DNA of 64,000 nt from Neoceratodus forsteri (GCA_016271365.2 CM057453.1:1090327001-1090391000); one strand, 5' to 3'. Shown: positions 23,205-35,459, numbered from the stretch's first letter. The notes: generated by a model from the sequence alone, not told the origin. Program-made: numbers and translations.

Positions 23205-23460
23205 TTATAACGGCAAATTATAATCAGCTTTTTCTGTGGAAAAGAAATGTACCTAGTTATTACTTACAGAATAATACGTGGGGGGGAGTGCATAATGAGA
23301 ATTTAATGCACACCCAAGGAGTGGGATGCTACATATGCCCTTGGAGTTTATCAAAGCATCCCACACCAAGGGTGTGCATTAAATTTGAGTTTTGCACTCC
23401 CCCCATGCATTGTTTTATGTAATTGCTGGGTGGCATTTTTTCTCCAACCGCATAGGAAGT
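23205..23460. mobile_element. Foldback MITE with long inverted arms
   Basis: The left arm begins GTTATAACGGCAAATTATAA and runs to about 23330 ('agtgggatgct'). The right arm (23348-23450) is its diverged reverse complement, sharing TTTAATGCACACCC, GGGGGGAGTGCA and GTGGGATGCT. The loop is about 20 bp. The right arm lacks the outermost 20-25 bp. Related single arms occur at 22418 and 31350. No flanking duplication was found, so the superfamily is unknown. Confidence 0.7.
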
Positions 23461-23799
23461 CTCTGCGAGACAGGGTGTTGCTTGAGAATGGTATTGAATT
23501 TAGCATGGGATAGCTTTCAACACGTCTGAATTAAATAGTAAATAGCACAACAAATCACTTTTTAGAAACACATTTATTAAATCAGTTTTTAGATATGCAC
23601 TTCTTTGCTTTGAGCTACATTGTGGGATTTGTGTGTGAACAGGAGGTGGTAAAATCCGCAATGAAGAAAACTTATCACTGGAGAATGCTGCAAATAGAAA
23701 CAAGGTGATACGAGAGTAACCTGAGTCACAAAATCAGTAAACTGAATCCATTTTTTGTATTTGAACTTTTTTTTTTTTCCAGTTACTTCGGGTCGTCAT
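23461..23799. other. No recognisable feature; left flank of L1-B
   Basis: About 340 bp of unique-looking sequence between the MITE and the L1-B target site. Confidence 0.5.
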
Positions 23800-23813
23800 T
23801 GCCTAGGCATCTT
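23800..23813. repeat. Target-site duplication of L1-B, left copy
   Basis: TGCCTAGGCATCTT here is identical to 31066-31079. The two copies bracket a minus-strand L1 exactly, with poly-T next to this copy. The first ten bases are a perfect palindrome. Confidence 0.9.
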
Positions 23814-24639
23814 TTTTTTTTTTTTTTATTTCATCTTTATTGGTATTTCCAACATATATACACACACAGGCGACAGGTCACAATTGTTACATTTCACGTG
23901 TATACTATTGTAGGATTTGAGGGAATTATACATAATATATCATAACTTAAAAGAAGAGTCCATTAGGCGGTCCAGTCCAGCCTTGTTGAATGCTTTCAAA
24001 TAAAAAAGGGGGGGGATTATTTACCATATCTGTACAGTATTCTCCAATTAAGATAAGCTGGGGAAACATCGCTTTTAGAGGAAACAGATCATCATTATCA
24101 AGGAGCTTTCTGGAGAAGGATGTCTTACTGGTGTATTACGGCGTATAGCTGTTAGAACCTCTATGCATTACCCTTCTCACGTATAGCCCCTGGGTTCTAC
24201 TACACTGCCATGAGTTTTACTAGCTACCTCCCTCCCTTTTCGGATTACAGTCTAATGCTCACCTCCTGTGGCTTTTATTGACAGGGCTGTGCATACCTCA
24301 CTCATCACTCTTTCATTCTGCTGCAAAGGGGGAGGGACCTGCCTCTGGAAGTTAGTCCCTGGGGATCCAAGTTCATACCTGGGTCTGTGGGGAAGGGGTG
24401 GGGATGGGTGAGTGGGAAAGAAGCACTTGTTGCTTTACATATTTTGGGTGTTCATTAGAATCCCATGGAGAGGGTGAGCAATGAGCATAATAAGATCTGG
24501 CTAGGGGCCCGATTTATAACAGCCTTGTGTAGTTCTTGGTCATGGAACAAATGAATTATCTTTTAGCATATAGTATATTTGCCAATGGGTCCATCTGGAG
24601 GCAAAGTTCTCCTCTCTTCCATTCAGTTTATAGGTTATC

Positions 24640-27600
24640 CATTTCATTTGATAGATTTGTTTAGTACTAGCCCACCAGTCTTGTATTGTGGGTGTTTTTT
24701 GTGGTCAGCCTTTTTGGCTGCTGTTATAAGGAGATGCAAGAGATATTTAGTAGTGGGGTTTCTGTAATCTTTGGGGAGTGAAAGGAAGAGGTACAGCTCC
24801 TCAGTTAGTTTGAGTTCGGGACAGGACCACATTGTGTGTGTGTGTGTTTTGCCCTAGTTTCTCTGCACTGCCGCCAACAGGCTGCTGAGCCATTAGAGGA
24901 GTAATGAATAGTTACCACTGGGGTTCTGAAGTATCTGATAAGGTTCTTCCATGCGTATTCTCACCATTGGTATCAGCTGGTAACTCAAGCAGCGTAGCTG
25001 CAGGCACGCTGCCATTCCTCTGGTGGGAGAGGGCAGCCTGACTCCTCCTGCCACTGAAGATGTATGCTTTCTATGAGGGACCCCTTCTGTGTGTTCAGGA
25101 CCTGGTAGTAGATTGATACCATATGGCCCCTATCTGTAGAAACATTAAGATGGATCTGGGTATGTAGCAGGAAGGGATATCTCTCAGGCATTCGTGTCGC
25201 CATGGGTAGGCCTTCAAAACAGTGTCTTAGTTGTAGATATCGGTAAAAATCCCTATGCGGTAAGTTAAACCACCTCTGGATTTCATCATAGGTCCAAAGC
25301 TTCCCCTGGGTCATAATCTGAGGAAGATATTTTAATCTGTATCTCTCCCAGGTCTGAAAGCCATGGTCTAATCTGTTTGGGAGAAAGCCACTTAGGCTGG
25401 AGATCGGGAATGTTAGGGCCTGGAAGGGAGTTAGTTGTGATTTTTTAACAGACTGCCAGGTCTTCAGGCAGTGTTTTAGCCATGGATTTGAGGGGTGTGG
25501 GGATCCCGGTTCTATTACCTGCTGAAACAGGGATCGAAAATATTCATCATTGCCCATGAGGGTCTGCTCGATCTCCAGCCAGTGCGGTACAGTTGTCCTA
25601 TTTTGTCTGGCCATTAGATGGGTTAATGTCACTGTCTGGTGGTATAATTGTTGGTCTGGGAGTGATAGACCCCCATCCTGGTGTGATAGGGTAAGTACTT
25701 TTAGGTGGACCCAGGGTCTCTGGTTAGCCCATATGAACTTAGAGATAAGACGGTTCCATTCCCTGAATATTTTCTGTGAGATGAAATTAGGGATGTTGTG
25801 AAACAGGTAAAATATTCTGGGGAGGGTCACCATCCTAACTAGATCAATTCTTCTTGATAGGCTCAAGGGTAGTGTAGTCCATGAGACCAGATCTGCCTTT
25901 AGCTGTGTAGTGATGGGGGAATAGTTGTTTTTATATATGATATCCATGGTCTAGGACAAATATATGTCCAGGTATTTCAGTTTTGTTAAATTCCATCAGC
26001 AGGGAATAATACTCTGTATGTGTGGTGAGGGGGAGTAATGTAAGGTGAGGATTTCAGTTTTGGCTAAATTTAACTTGTATACTGAGACCTGACTAAAACT
26101 GTCTAGCATTTGTTTTATTATTGGGAGGGTTTACTCAGGGTCCTGGAGATACAGCAGGACATCATCTGCATATAGTGCAATGTGGTGTTCTGAGTCCCCC
26201 ACCGTCACCCCGCTGATGTTGCTAGTTTCACATATGTGCTGCTCTAATGGCTCTATAAAGGCAGCAAACCAAAGGGGGTACAGATGGAACCCCTGTCTGG
26301 TTCCTCTTTTCAGGTGAAAGTATTTGGAATGATGCCCATCTGTTTTCACACAGGCCTGGGGGGTCGAGTAGATATTTTGCAGGACAGTAACTAGGGGTCG
26401 TGAGAATCACAATTTATTTAGTACCTTGTATAAAAAGGGTCATGCGACCATATCAAATGCTTTTTACGTGTCAAGGCTAATCAGAACCGAGCATGTGTTA
26501 GAGGTTTGCATTTTATAGGTGATGTGTAGGGTACGTTTGATATTATCAGTAGTGGAGTGGGCCTTCACAAATCCTGTTTGGTCATTATCTATCAGTAGGG
26601 GTAGAAATTGGTCCATACAGAGGGCTATTATATGCTTAAATAATTTATAATCCATGTTTAAAACTGAAATTGGCCTATATGAACTACACAACTGCGGGTT
26701 TTTACCCAGTTTGGGTATAACTGAAATGGTCGCATACGACCAAGATGGCGGGGGGGGGCCCCCTCCACGATTAAACAGAATAATGCAAGAAGTCTCGGGC
26801 ACGTTTGTGCATTAGTTGCCTTATAAAACTCACTCCCATATCTGTCCAGCCCTGAGGATTTAAGGGTTTTTGCTGTAGAAATCGCACCCATGAGCCCAAC
26901 CTCTGTTACAGGGGTGGTTAATGCCTCTCCCTGAGCAGTGGTGAGCTGGGGCATTGTGATCTCTTGTAGATAGTCTGTAATCTGTTGGTCATGGGGGGTG
27001 TGTTCTGGGGTGTAAAGGGTAGAGTAGGACGAGGTGAAGGCTTCCACAATGTCATGAATTTTAGTTTAAGGCTGTCCCCCTGATGGGTACCTAAGAGAGG
27101 AGATAGCAGATGCCTCCTTTTGTCTGTGAATCTGATAGTCCAACAGTCTCGTAGCCTGGGGGCCCACCTCATAAAACCTCTGCCTTAAAAAAGTTAAAGC
27201 AATTTCTGTCTGTTGTTGAACTAAGTGGTCCAACTCAACTTTAGTTTCCTGTAGTTGGGGCAGTACTGAGGCACTCCCCTGTTTGTGAGCCATTTGTAAG
27301 AAGTGAAGGGAGTCCTCCAATCTAGCCTTCCATTCCCTCCATTGTCTATTTAGCCCCGTGATGTGCTTTATGATGTGCCCCCGGAGAACTGATTTTATGG
27401 TGTCCCAGTGTGTGGCTGGGGATGTGTCAGCTGGGGGGTTGTCTTCGTGAATCTCAGTGATTTTGTCCGAGATGTATTCTTGGAGCTGTCGGGAGCGGAG
27501 ACAATAAGAGTTAAGCCTCCAGCCTGTGCTCTTGACTTGGATACCCATATCCCAGATGGATCCCAGGGGTGCATGGTTGGAAAGGATGACATCACCCATT

Positions 27601-28289
27601 TATAGTGTCCTCCAGGAGTCCCAGACTCTCTACTTGTGTGTAGGTTTGGTCAATGCGCGAATATGTTTGATGGGCAGAGGAGTAGTGGGAGTAGTTTCAT
27701 GTGCGTGGGTGAAGGTGTCACCATACATCACACCACCTGACCTCAGCAATGAACCTTTGGAAAAAATTTTGTGCAGCTGATTGCCTAGGCGGTCTCAGGT
27801 TAGAGGACTCAAGGGCGGAGTCCGGTATAAGGTTGAAATCCCCCCCCTGCAAGCAGGAGAGTTCCCTTTGTGTTCTGCACTATTTTATCCAGTAGTACTA
27901 TTTTATCCAGTAGCATCTTTAGCTGGGGTATAGGGAGAGCTGGGGTGAAATACGCATTGGCCAAAGTGACCTGCTTATAATTTATTGTGCCCTGAACAAT
28001 AACTAGTCTACCTTCCGGATCCACTCATGTCAGCCCTTGTTGGAATGGTGTGTGGGGGGGTATCATTATAGCAACCCCTCGACATCTGCCCCCCACTGGA
28101 GGAGTGGAACACCATTCCCCTGCTAAGTCTAGCCAGCTTCGCACGCTCTGGAGCATTTAAGTGGGTCTCCTGAAGATATATTAGATCTGCCTTACTCTTT
28201 TGGAGGTATGAGAGGACCCATGATCTTTTGATTGGTGAGGTTAATCCGTTAATATTCAGGGACAATAGTTTCAAGTGGGGCACAGACAT
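24640..28289 (-). pseudogene. L1-B ORF2: endonuclease, RT and C-terminus
   Basis: The start at Met 28289 gives LLSLNINGLTSPIKR and DLIYLQETHL, the endonuclease opening. After shifts, 27066-27599 carries the endonuclease-RT linker. RT follows: YRPISVLNMDYKLF near 26670, LISLDT near 26470, LKRGTRQGFHLYPLWF near 26290 and an intact YADDVLLYLQDPE near 26160. The thumb and C-terminal third (24985-25947) has KFIWANQRPW and a long helical region. The terminal ACWRQC motif near 24865 and the LLHLLITAAKKA tail near 24725 complete it. At least five frame changes or stops make it non-functional. The length matches a normal L1 ORF2 of about 1.2 thousand codons. Confidence 0.88.
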
Positions 28290-29920
28290 CTTAATTTCTG
28301 GGAATCATAGTTATCAGGGGGATGACCCCTTACAGGCACTTGTCTATTAGTCTCAAATCCCTGCAAGTAACACTTGTCGACTATTTTAGGACAACAACTG
28401 CAACATATCCAAGAACATTGACAATTAACAACATGAATTACAAACAACATTAACAGCAAATTAACCTGTGGGGATACCAACTGGGCACTCGACACAGAAG
28501 ATGGTGAATTAGCACTTCCATTTGTCAGAATCATGACCTGATTCTGAGGTAAGGAAAAATCCTTACTGTGAGGTTCCATCTCGGGTTGAGAGGCCTCTGG
28601 ACACTTTTAGTGTCCTCTAGGATAAAGGGGAAAGGGAAGATGGGCCGTCTAAGGTGGTACACTGAGATCAGCATTGTGTAATGCAGGTAATCTGTAGAGG
28701 GTGAAAATTAGGGTGTCTTCAAAAAGTCTTTCTATGTCAAAAGGCAGGGTGGGACCGCAAGGCCTGGCCTCATTCATTGAGTGCGGAGCGTCCACAGTGG
28801 CAAAGGTGGGGGAAACCCCTCCCGACTCCTATGGGCAGAGGTAGATGAGGGCTGCATGCCCCTCCACCAGCAGATGCCTGCATCAGGAGTGCAGCGCGAC
28901 ATGAAACCAAGGGAAGCCAATCAACACTGAAATCATTAACTTCCCCATGTGGGGTCTTAGCCCAGTCAATCGTGAGTTAATCGGAAACTTGTGCAGCACA
29001 TCAGGGTCCACAAGAAGGCCCACACCCAAAGTTTTCTTAAATTTTGTACATTTCTATAATTGCTGGGTAAGTTTTGAGTGCAGCCCCCCCCCACCGATGC
29101 TCCAAATCCACACTTCCAGTCTGTGATGTCCATTACACAAATGAGCCAATCCTGTCTGGGCCCTTGTCAGGTTGCCTCTTGCTCCTGTCCTAACTTCGGT
29201 GCGTGGCTAAGCCATACTGCTGCCCCCCTCCCTCAGACCCCCTCCGACATCCAACATAGTATTATAGGGATGGAGAAAAGACTTGCATTGATCAGGAAAC
29301 CTGCATGACCGCCATGCGGTGCAGCATGAAATGAGCCTCCAGCTGAGTCATACGCAGCTCCACAAGCCCAGTATGCAGACCCCCCCAAGCTCCAAACTGG
29401 ACCCCCAAAACCATAATTAGACAGGAAGTCAGTTGCGGGAGTATTGGTCAGTTTCGGGAGTATGGAGAGCTCAACCCCTCACAGCATGTCCAGGAGACGT
29501 CTGAATCAGTTCTTATCCCTTGTAGGTTCCCCCCCAAGACAGGTGGCAGGGAAAAGCAGTGCAACCAACAAAGGGAAGAAGCTCTGGTGATTAAGTTTGG
29601 GGTAAGTGTGGGAAGGGCAGGGCCATAAAGCGTGGGTGAACCAACCGTGAGGCAGCAGTTAGGGCTCCAGTATCAACTACACACCACCCAGCAAGTTCTG
29701 CATTTTTAACTACGCATTAATGTTTAGGCTGAATGAAAAGAAAGGCAGTAACCACTCCCCCAGTCCCAGCCCCAGTCCAAGCAAACCTACAATGGTGAGC
29801 CTGCAAATTTGCAGGTGGGCTCAGAATATCCCCTATTATAAATAGGGACAAATGAGTACAAAAGTTTTTGTTACTTGCTGTCTTCAACCTTCAGCATCTT
29901 GACCTTCCGATCTATTCATT
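28290..29920 (-). other. L1-B spacer between ORF1 and ORF2
   Basis: About 1.6 kb with no recognised domain. A 102-codon minus-strand frame (28271-28579) overlaps the ORF2 start but looks like chance coding. No internal element boundary or duplication was found. It is far longer than the spacer of mammalian L1s. Confidence 0.55.
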
Positions 29921-30935
29921 TCGGGAGTCATGTGTCTTGCCTTCAGTGCATCGACGATGTTTTGGATCGCTTCTACTCCCTGGTGGTGCCTTACCTCTCG
30001 CTGTCTGCTGTTCTACACCCTCTGTGACAACTTGGAGGTGATGGAGGTGCCTGAACTGGTTCGCTGTTGTGGGTTCTCAATCTTCCTGGCCTTCAACTCA
30101 TGTGAAGCTGATGCCACATTCTCGAAGGTGAGGGGCCCATCCTTAGAGTAGACAGTAAGTTTTGCAGGGTAGGGGGTTCTGAATTGGATGCCGGCTGCCT
30201 TGAGGGCTCTCATAGCAGGGATATAGGCCTTTTGCCCTGCCATGATTTCTGGCACGTAGTCGTTCTCAAAATACAATCTGTGGCCAGAGAGTAGTACAGA
30301 TCCAGTTACAGGCTGTGTGGAGTACACATTCTTTTTCTTGATACCGCAGAAATTGAACCAGGACTGTTCACGGGCAAGCTCCTGCTGCCGGCCTTGGGCC
30401 CAGAGTTCGATGGGCTCTGTCAATTTCTAGCGGCAGGGTGTTTGGCAGTGTTAGAAGATTGCAGAGTTTTTTTTTGAATGAATTGAAGCATATCAGAGCC
30501 CTCAGCCCCCTCAGGAATGCTGGAGATCCTGATGTTATTACGGAGGTTTCTGCTTTCCGCATCCTCGGCCCTATCCTGTAGAGTTCTTATACTGTGATGA
30601 AGCTGCATGATAGCCCATTCGGCATCAATCACCCTCTTGTTGGTATCCGTGACTTGAGTTTTGGTAGCCTCTTGGCACTTCTCCAGCTTAGTTATATCGG
30701 TGTGGAGCGCAGTGGCCGTGGATTGCATTTCTTTTCGAAACTCTTGAAGCTCAGCAAGTACTTGAGCCATTTGTCTTTTTAGAGTGGAAAAGGGGATTTG
30801 GCTGCCTGCTGCAGTACTTTGGTGAGAGCTAGATGAGGCCTGCGAGCCCTCGCTCTCTGATCTGTCCTCCAGTAATCGCTCATCATCCCGTGCATCTGGT
30901 GGTCTAGTTTTCACACACTCACTTTTCTTTGGCAT
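29920..30935 (-). pseudogene. L1-B ORF1 (RNA-binding protein)
   Basis: Met 30935 opens a charged, Ser-rich N-terminus. A coiled coil follows (about residues 50-140), then AEDAESRNLRNNIRISSIPE, the entry to the RNA-recognition domain. After frameshifts near 30450 and 30400 the minus strand gives IDRAHRTLGPRP, then the C-terminal domain: RLYFENDYVPEIMAG, IQFRTPYPAKLTVY and a basic tail. It corresponds to the L1 ORF1p/Transposase_22 family. Two shifts break it, but the whole length is present. Confidence 0.87.
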
Positions 30936-31065
30936 ATTACAACCTCTGAGGCTTAATCTAACCAGTATTTTCTTAAATTAGCTGTATTCGAGAGGTTTTT
31001 TAGGTTGACCTTGGCGGAGCCTCCTGTATCAGGCTGAAGACATGAGCATGACATCACCAGAAGTC

Positions 31066-31079
31066 TGCCTAGGCATCTT
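31066..31079. repeat. Target-site duplication of L1-B, right copy
   Basis: Identical to 23800-23813. It marks the 5' end of L1-B. Confidence 0.9.
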
Positions 31080-31349
31080 AGTGAGCTGTTGAGGTCAGAG
31101 GTCATTCACATGCCTCGCTCGCTTTCTCTCTTCTAGCTTTTGTATTTTAAATCTCTCTGCCATATCGGAAAAATCCATAGAACAGAGTCACAAGGTTAGT
31201 GACTATTATGGGCTGTTTAAAGCCTTTGAAATCATTTTTCAGTGGCGGAATCACCCCGTGAGGTGTTTTAATTTCACCTGACCGACGGCTGCTTTTAGTG
31301 GGCTGTGAGTAAGCGTGAGGCGTGCTGAGGAGAAATTGTCACATGTTTG

Positions 31350-31425
31350 TTGTTATAACGGCAGATTATAATTGGCTTCTCCTATGAGAAAAAACACCAT
31401 CCAGTTATTACAATACTATAATTTT
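31350..31425 (+). mobile_element. Foldback MITE, left arm only
   Basis: 'gttataacggcagattataattggcttctc' and 'ccagttattac' match the left arm of the MITE at 23205. The right arm is absent. It lies outside L1-B. Confidence 0.55.
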
Positions 31426-31506
31426 ACATTCTCTGCAGAAATATGGCAATTTACTGTAGTCAAAATATTTTTCAAAGCTCACTGCTTTTCTGCTCTTCAT
31501 GTGTCA

Positions 31507-31985
31507 TAGAAACACAGAAACATAGACTTTGACAGCAGATAAGGGTCGCTTGGCCCACCCAGTCTGCCCATTTCCCTACCTATTGGATAAGCTGCAGATC
31601 CTAGTTAACCAACAGTCTGCTTCCTCCTACCCCCCACTAGAATTGCATTCTTGAATTCCCCCACTGTTTTTGACCCCACGACCTTCCCAGGAAGGCCGTT
31701 CCATGCATCCTCAACCCTCTCCATGAATAAAATACTTCCTCACATTGCCCCTGTGCCGTCCTCCTTCTATCTTCAAATTGTGCCCCCTTCTTGCAAAACT
31801 TTTTCTGAAAGATGCTACCCTCTTGGACTTTGTTCACTCCCTTGAGGTACTTGAAAGTTTCTATTATGTCCTCCTCCCCCCCTTTCCTCGAGGGTATTCA
31901 TATTAAGCTCTTTTAGTCTCTCTTCGTATGGCTTCTGGTGCAGACCTTGCACCATTTTAGTTGCCCTCCTCTGGACTGTCAGCAC
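31507..31985 (-). mobile_element. CR1 LINE 3' end
   Basis: The minus-strand CR1 end starts with the reverse complement of the 3' terminus ('catagaaacacagaaacatagac...cagataagggtcgcttggccc'). Further on (31815-31985) the minus strand reads QRRATKMVQGLHQKPYEERL and LNMNTLEE, the conserved CR1 C-terminal block. Only about 480 bp is retained. Confidence 0.88.
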
Positions 31986-33042
31986 ACAGTAAATAAAATG
32001 TGTAATCTGTAACAGGTATTTAGCACAGAAAATATGCTCCATCCATGCTCTCATACTCTTCTCCACCAGCAGGTTCTGCAGTTACCTGTGCTCCGTGACC
32101 AAACAAACCAACTCAGTTTGTACTTTGGCAGCCTATCGCAGCTCCTCCACTGGCTTGGAAACTAGACATGCCAATCCACAGTTCAACTGGCCCCCTACAC
32201 AAATACATTTAGGTGATTCTGCTACTGCCTACATGTATATTTCATTTTGGTTCTGTGTCCGCCCCCCCCCCACCACACACTCACGCACACACTGTTCCAG
32301 AAAATGACAGTTTGGTAGTTTTGAACCCGATTAGATAGCATATTGTAATGAGGACCTTTTTTAAAACCTTAATTTCTCACAGGAAGTTGAACCTTAACAA
32401 CACCAAGAAGCTCTGTGTGATAAAATTGTTTCGCATAGGTTTACCAGCACTGCATTTTGTCTTTGCACGGAGCTTTGATTTGTGATACAGATGTGTTGCT
32501 GGTGAGGTAAACTTGCTATCTGCAGTGGGTATTGTTGGGTATCATGGTTCCAGAGCATTGAGAAGCATTGTGAGTGGCATGGAGGGGTCACACAGGGTGG
32601 TACAACACCTGCGTTGTTACAGCTCCCAACCTCACCTGCAGTTTGGCACCACCACATCAGAGCACCCCTACAACATTCTACAACTTGTCCCCATGGAAAC
32701 ACTAGCACCAGTCCAGTTGATCTGCACCGCTCACAGTGAGGTAGAACAGGTAGTGCAAACATGCCTAATGACATGCTGCAGAATGCTGCAGGAATGCAAT
32801 GTAACTCGATAGCAATCATTCCAATGTGTCGTGCAGGGAAGTGTGACATGCTTATCACAGAACATTGCATCCTTGGGATGACTTAGCTATACTTCCTGCC
32901 CAGAGATGCTGGACTGCCACATTGTGACCCTTTGTAGGCAGTGATAGTGCTGTAACTAACCAATTTAGTTAGCAAAGTTAACTTAAGGGCAGACTGAACG
33001 GACTTCAAGGTTTTTTTCTGCTCTTGCCTTCAATGTACTCTA
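31986..33042. other. No recognisable feature
   Basis: About 1.05 kb. The frames at 32394-32870 (minus) and 32513-32812 (plus) overlap on opposite strands and show no family signature. A C-run lies near 32262-32271. Confidence 0.5.
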
Positions 33043-33435
33043 AGGCCCCGTCCACACTACACCACTCAGGCCCAGTAACGGATGCAAACTGTTACAGCCA
33101 GGGAGCGGTACAGTGTGACCACACTGTGGCGGTGTCTGTTACGGGATTGGTACCACCAGTCCACACTGCGGGAGCTGGGCGACTGTTACGGCGGCACCCG
33201 ATCCCACAATGCAGCTCGCGCTGCGCTAGGGGACCAGTACCACACATCCACACTACGGTCAGTAACGTTACCGAGGTGTAACTGGTTTCATAAGCATTGT
33301 TGAAACCACCTCATATGTGGTTTCAACAACGGTTATAAAAACGCCTTCTGTAACGTTACAGGTGTAAACGCAAACCGTTGCGGTAATGGTTTGGGCCCTC
33401 TGTAACATTACAGAGGCGTAGTGTGGACAGGGCCT
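33043..33435. mobile_element. Harbinger-like MITE with internal palindrome
   Basis: The ends AGGCCCCGTCCACACTAC (33043-33060) and GTAGTGTGGACAGGGCCT (33418-33435) are inverted repeats with one mismatch. Flanks taa/tat could be a decayed 3-bp duplication, as in PIF/Harbinger elements. The inside is CpG-rich with repeated 'gtaacgttac' and 'ctgttac' motifs. A 13-bp perfect hairpin, TTGTTGAAACCAC (33297-33309) with its complement at 33317-33329, lies near the middle. There is no coding capacity. Superfamily assignment rests on terminus style. Confidence 0.7.
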
Positions 33436-33575
33436 ATGTATCCAGGAGAAAGTTTGGGAAGCATGTTTTACCCAAAGCTCACTAAGGTTGTGGAACAGGT
33501 TACGAGAAAAGGCAATAAGTGCAGACAGCATCCTGAGTTTCAAGACTAGGCTGGATGTATACATGAAGAGGTAAA
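33436..33575 (+). mobile_element. CR1-like C-terminal fragment
   Basis: The plus strand reads a run with LWNRL, AISADSILSFKTRLD and VYMKR, the final residues of a CR1-superfamily ORF2. It abuts the MITE, which probably inserted in it. Confidence 0.55.
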
Positions 33576-34789
33576 GAATTTCAGATTAATGAAGTTAATG
33601 TAACACTAAAGCAAAACTGATGGACTGCTCACTCTGACTTTTATCTCACTCCACCCATGTACCTATGTTAAATTCCCACTGAGCTAAACAATTCATTTAA
33701 AGAAGGCAGTGTACGGTGGGTTAATAAAAAAACAGTAACCTTTGACAGAAAGGGTCAGAGCATCCAGTAGCATTTGATCTTTCAGGCACCCCACCTCTCT
33801 AGTATCATTCAGGTAATCCTTCCCCATAAGAAGTAGTGAAGGAGTGGCAGAAGCTGCAGTATTTGTACCTCTTGTTGCACAGGCAGTTATGAAGCCTTTA
33901 CTTTTCATGCTTGAAAGTAATGGATTCCTTGTCTTGCACCTACCATTATCAGAAGCAGTGAAAAAAAGGGTACAAGAAATCTGTTGTAGTTGGTGCAGCA
34001 CCCCTTCACAGGAATGAGATGGTGATATCAGCACACCCAGTTTGTTCAGCAGTCCCTAGTTTTAATGTATCTGGAGAAGGAGGTTCATTTGCTGCTTCAG
34101 ATATTACCTTATTAATGAGTAAGTCATTAAAGATATCTAGTGCATGATAAGGTGGGAGGATGTGCTCAATGTTTTTTTTTTTTTTTCCTTATAGTATTGG
34201 TCACATAATTTGATCATAATGTAGTGTTTCTGCTGAAACAAACTAGTGATTCTGATCTGATGCCATCTAGATACCATGTTCTGGGCAAGAACGCCAGCAG
34301 TAGTGTCACTCAGATTCTGCTTTCCAGCCATCCAGAGACAGCTGCACATACAGTGAAGCCCACCAGGATGAAGAGCAGTGCTGCAGAATTCTGCAGTAGA
34401 GTTACTGGAGGTGTTCTGGGTCTTGAGTGACAGACTGAACTGATCACATGTGGAGCACCTTATCTATATTTTGGTCTTCTTTTAGCAAGCCGTTGACCGT
34501 AAAGTTCAGAGAGTGCAAAACACATTACGTAACTGTTGTGTCCCTCTCATGGCTTTAGCACTATTTGCCTAGTTGTCTGATAACAGGAAAAGTAGTTATG
34601 TTCAGGTAGTTTGTGGTTTGGCAGCTCATCCACATATTGGCGTGATATGAAACCATTCATAGTCTGACACCTGACACTGTAACATACAACAGCATTAACA
34701 GGGTCAGTTTTTCACACTGCTTTAGAAAAGAAAATTTGTGCCTCCTACCACACCAGTTTTAAACCAGTATTCCATACATGCATTCTGCT
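33576..34789. other. No gene; one possible MITE end
   Basis: About 1.2 kb without recognised genes. 'tacagtgaagcccaccaggatg' near 34349 resembles the left end of the 19019 MITE. A poly-T run lies at 34171-34186. Confidence 0.45.
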
Positions 34790-35222
34790 GGAGACCATAA
34801 AGCAGAAGGGAGATATGATATAAACTTTCAAGTTTCTGAAAGGAATGAACAAGGTACATTGTGGAGAAATATTTAGCAGGGCTGGCAAATCAAGAACATG
34901 GGGGCATGAGTGGAAGCTGGCAAGGGGGAGATTCAGAAGGGATGTGAGAAAGTTTTATTGTACAGAGAGAGTGGTTGAGCTCTGGAACAGCCTAGCAGCA
35001 GAGGTGATGAGTGCAAGAGCCATTAGTGGTTTCAAACACAGCTGGGCTAATTAAAAGGCTTAATAGTTACACAAGGGAAGTAGTAAGGCAGGGGACAGGG
35101 TTGGGGGTGAGAACAGTAACCCTAACTAGACATTAGGTCCCAGGGTAGGATGGGGTAAAACAGGTCAGACTGCCTGGAACAGTGGTCTTTTTCTGTTGGC
35201 ATTTTCTGCATTTCTTTGTTTC
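34790..35222 (+). mobile_element. CR1 LINE 3' end
   Basis: Plus-strand CR1 tail. 34845-35054 reads the 'GHEWKLARGRFRRDVRKFYC' block, then TERVVELWNSLAAEV and ISGFKHSW, followed by a 3' UTR ending with 'tctgcatttctttgtttc' near 35222. The first part is out of frame, from decay. Confidence 0.85.
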
Positions 35223-35459
35223 CTCTGGTGGCTCTATTTATGTCCACCCCCTCCATTCTGGGATGCATCTTGAAAGGGAGTTTCTTGTGCAGCCTTCATT
35301 CTGGGACTTGTCCTGAAAGGAATGCCTTGGTGCATTGTGATGCTAATTTCCTCCCTGGCTGTGAGAGGACTTTATGTGTGAACTGGCTGAGTTCAGTCTG
35401 GGAGAGGAACAAAGGATCAGAATTCATTTGATGCCTGGACAATTTCAGCTTACAAATGT

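Larger units (their letters stand above)
23814..31065 (-). mobile_element. L1 LINE copy B, full length with target-site duplication
   Basis: A 7252-bp minus-strand L1 with both ends defined. Poly-T (23814-23828) is the 3' tail. The 3' UTR is 23829-24640, ORF2 24640-28289, the spacer 28290-29920, ORF1 29920-30935 and the 5' UTR 30936-31065. The perfect 14-bp duplication suggests insertion more recently than L1-A. Frameshifts are present in both ORFs. Confidence 0.93.

Noticed and set aside
32394..32870. 158-aa minus-strand frame and a 99-aa plus-strand frame over the same DNA
   Set aside because: Opposite-strand overlap, no domain and no start context. Probably chance.
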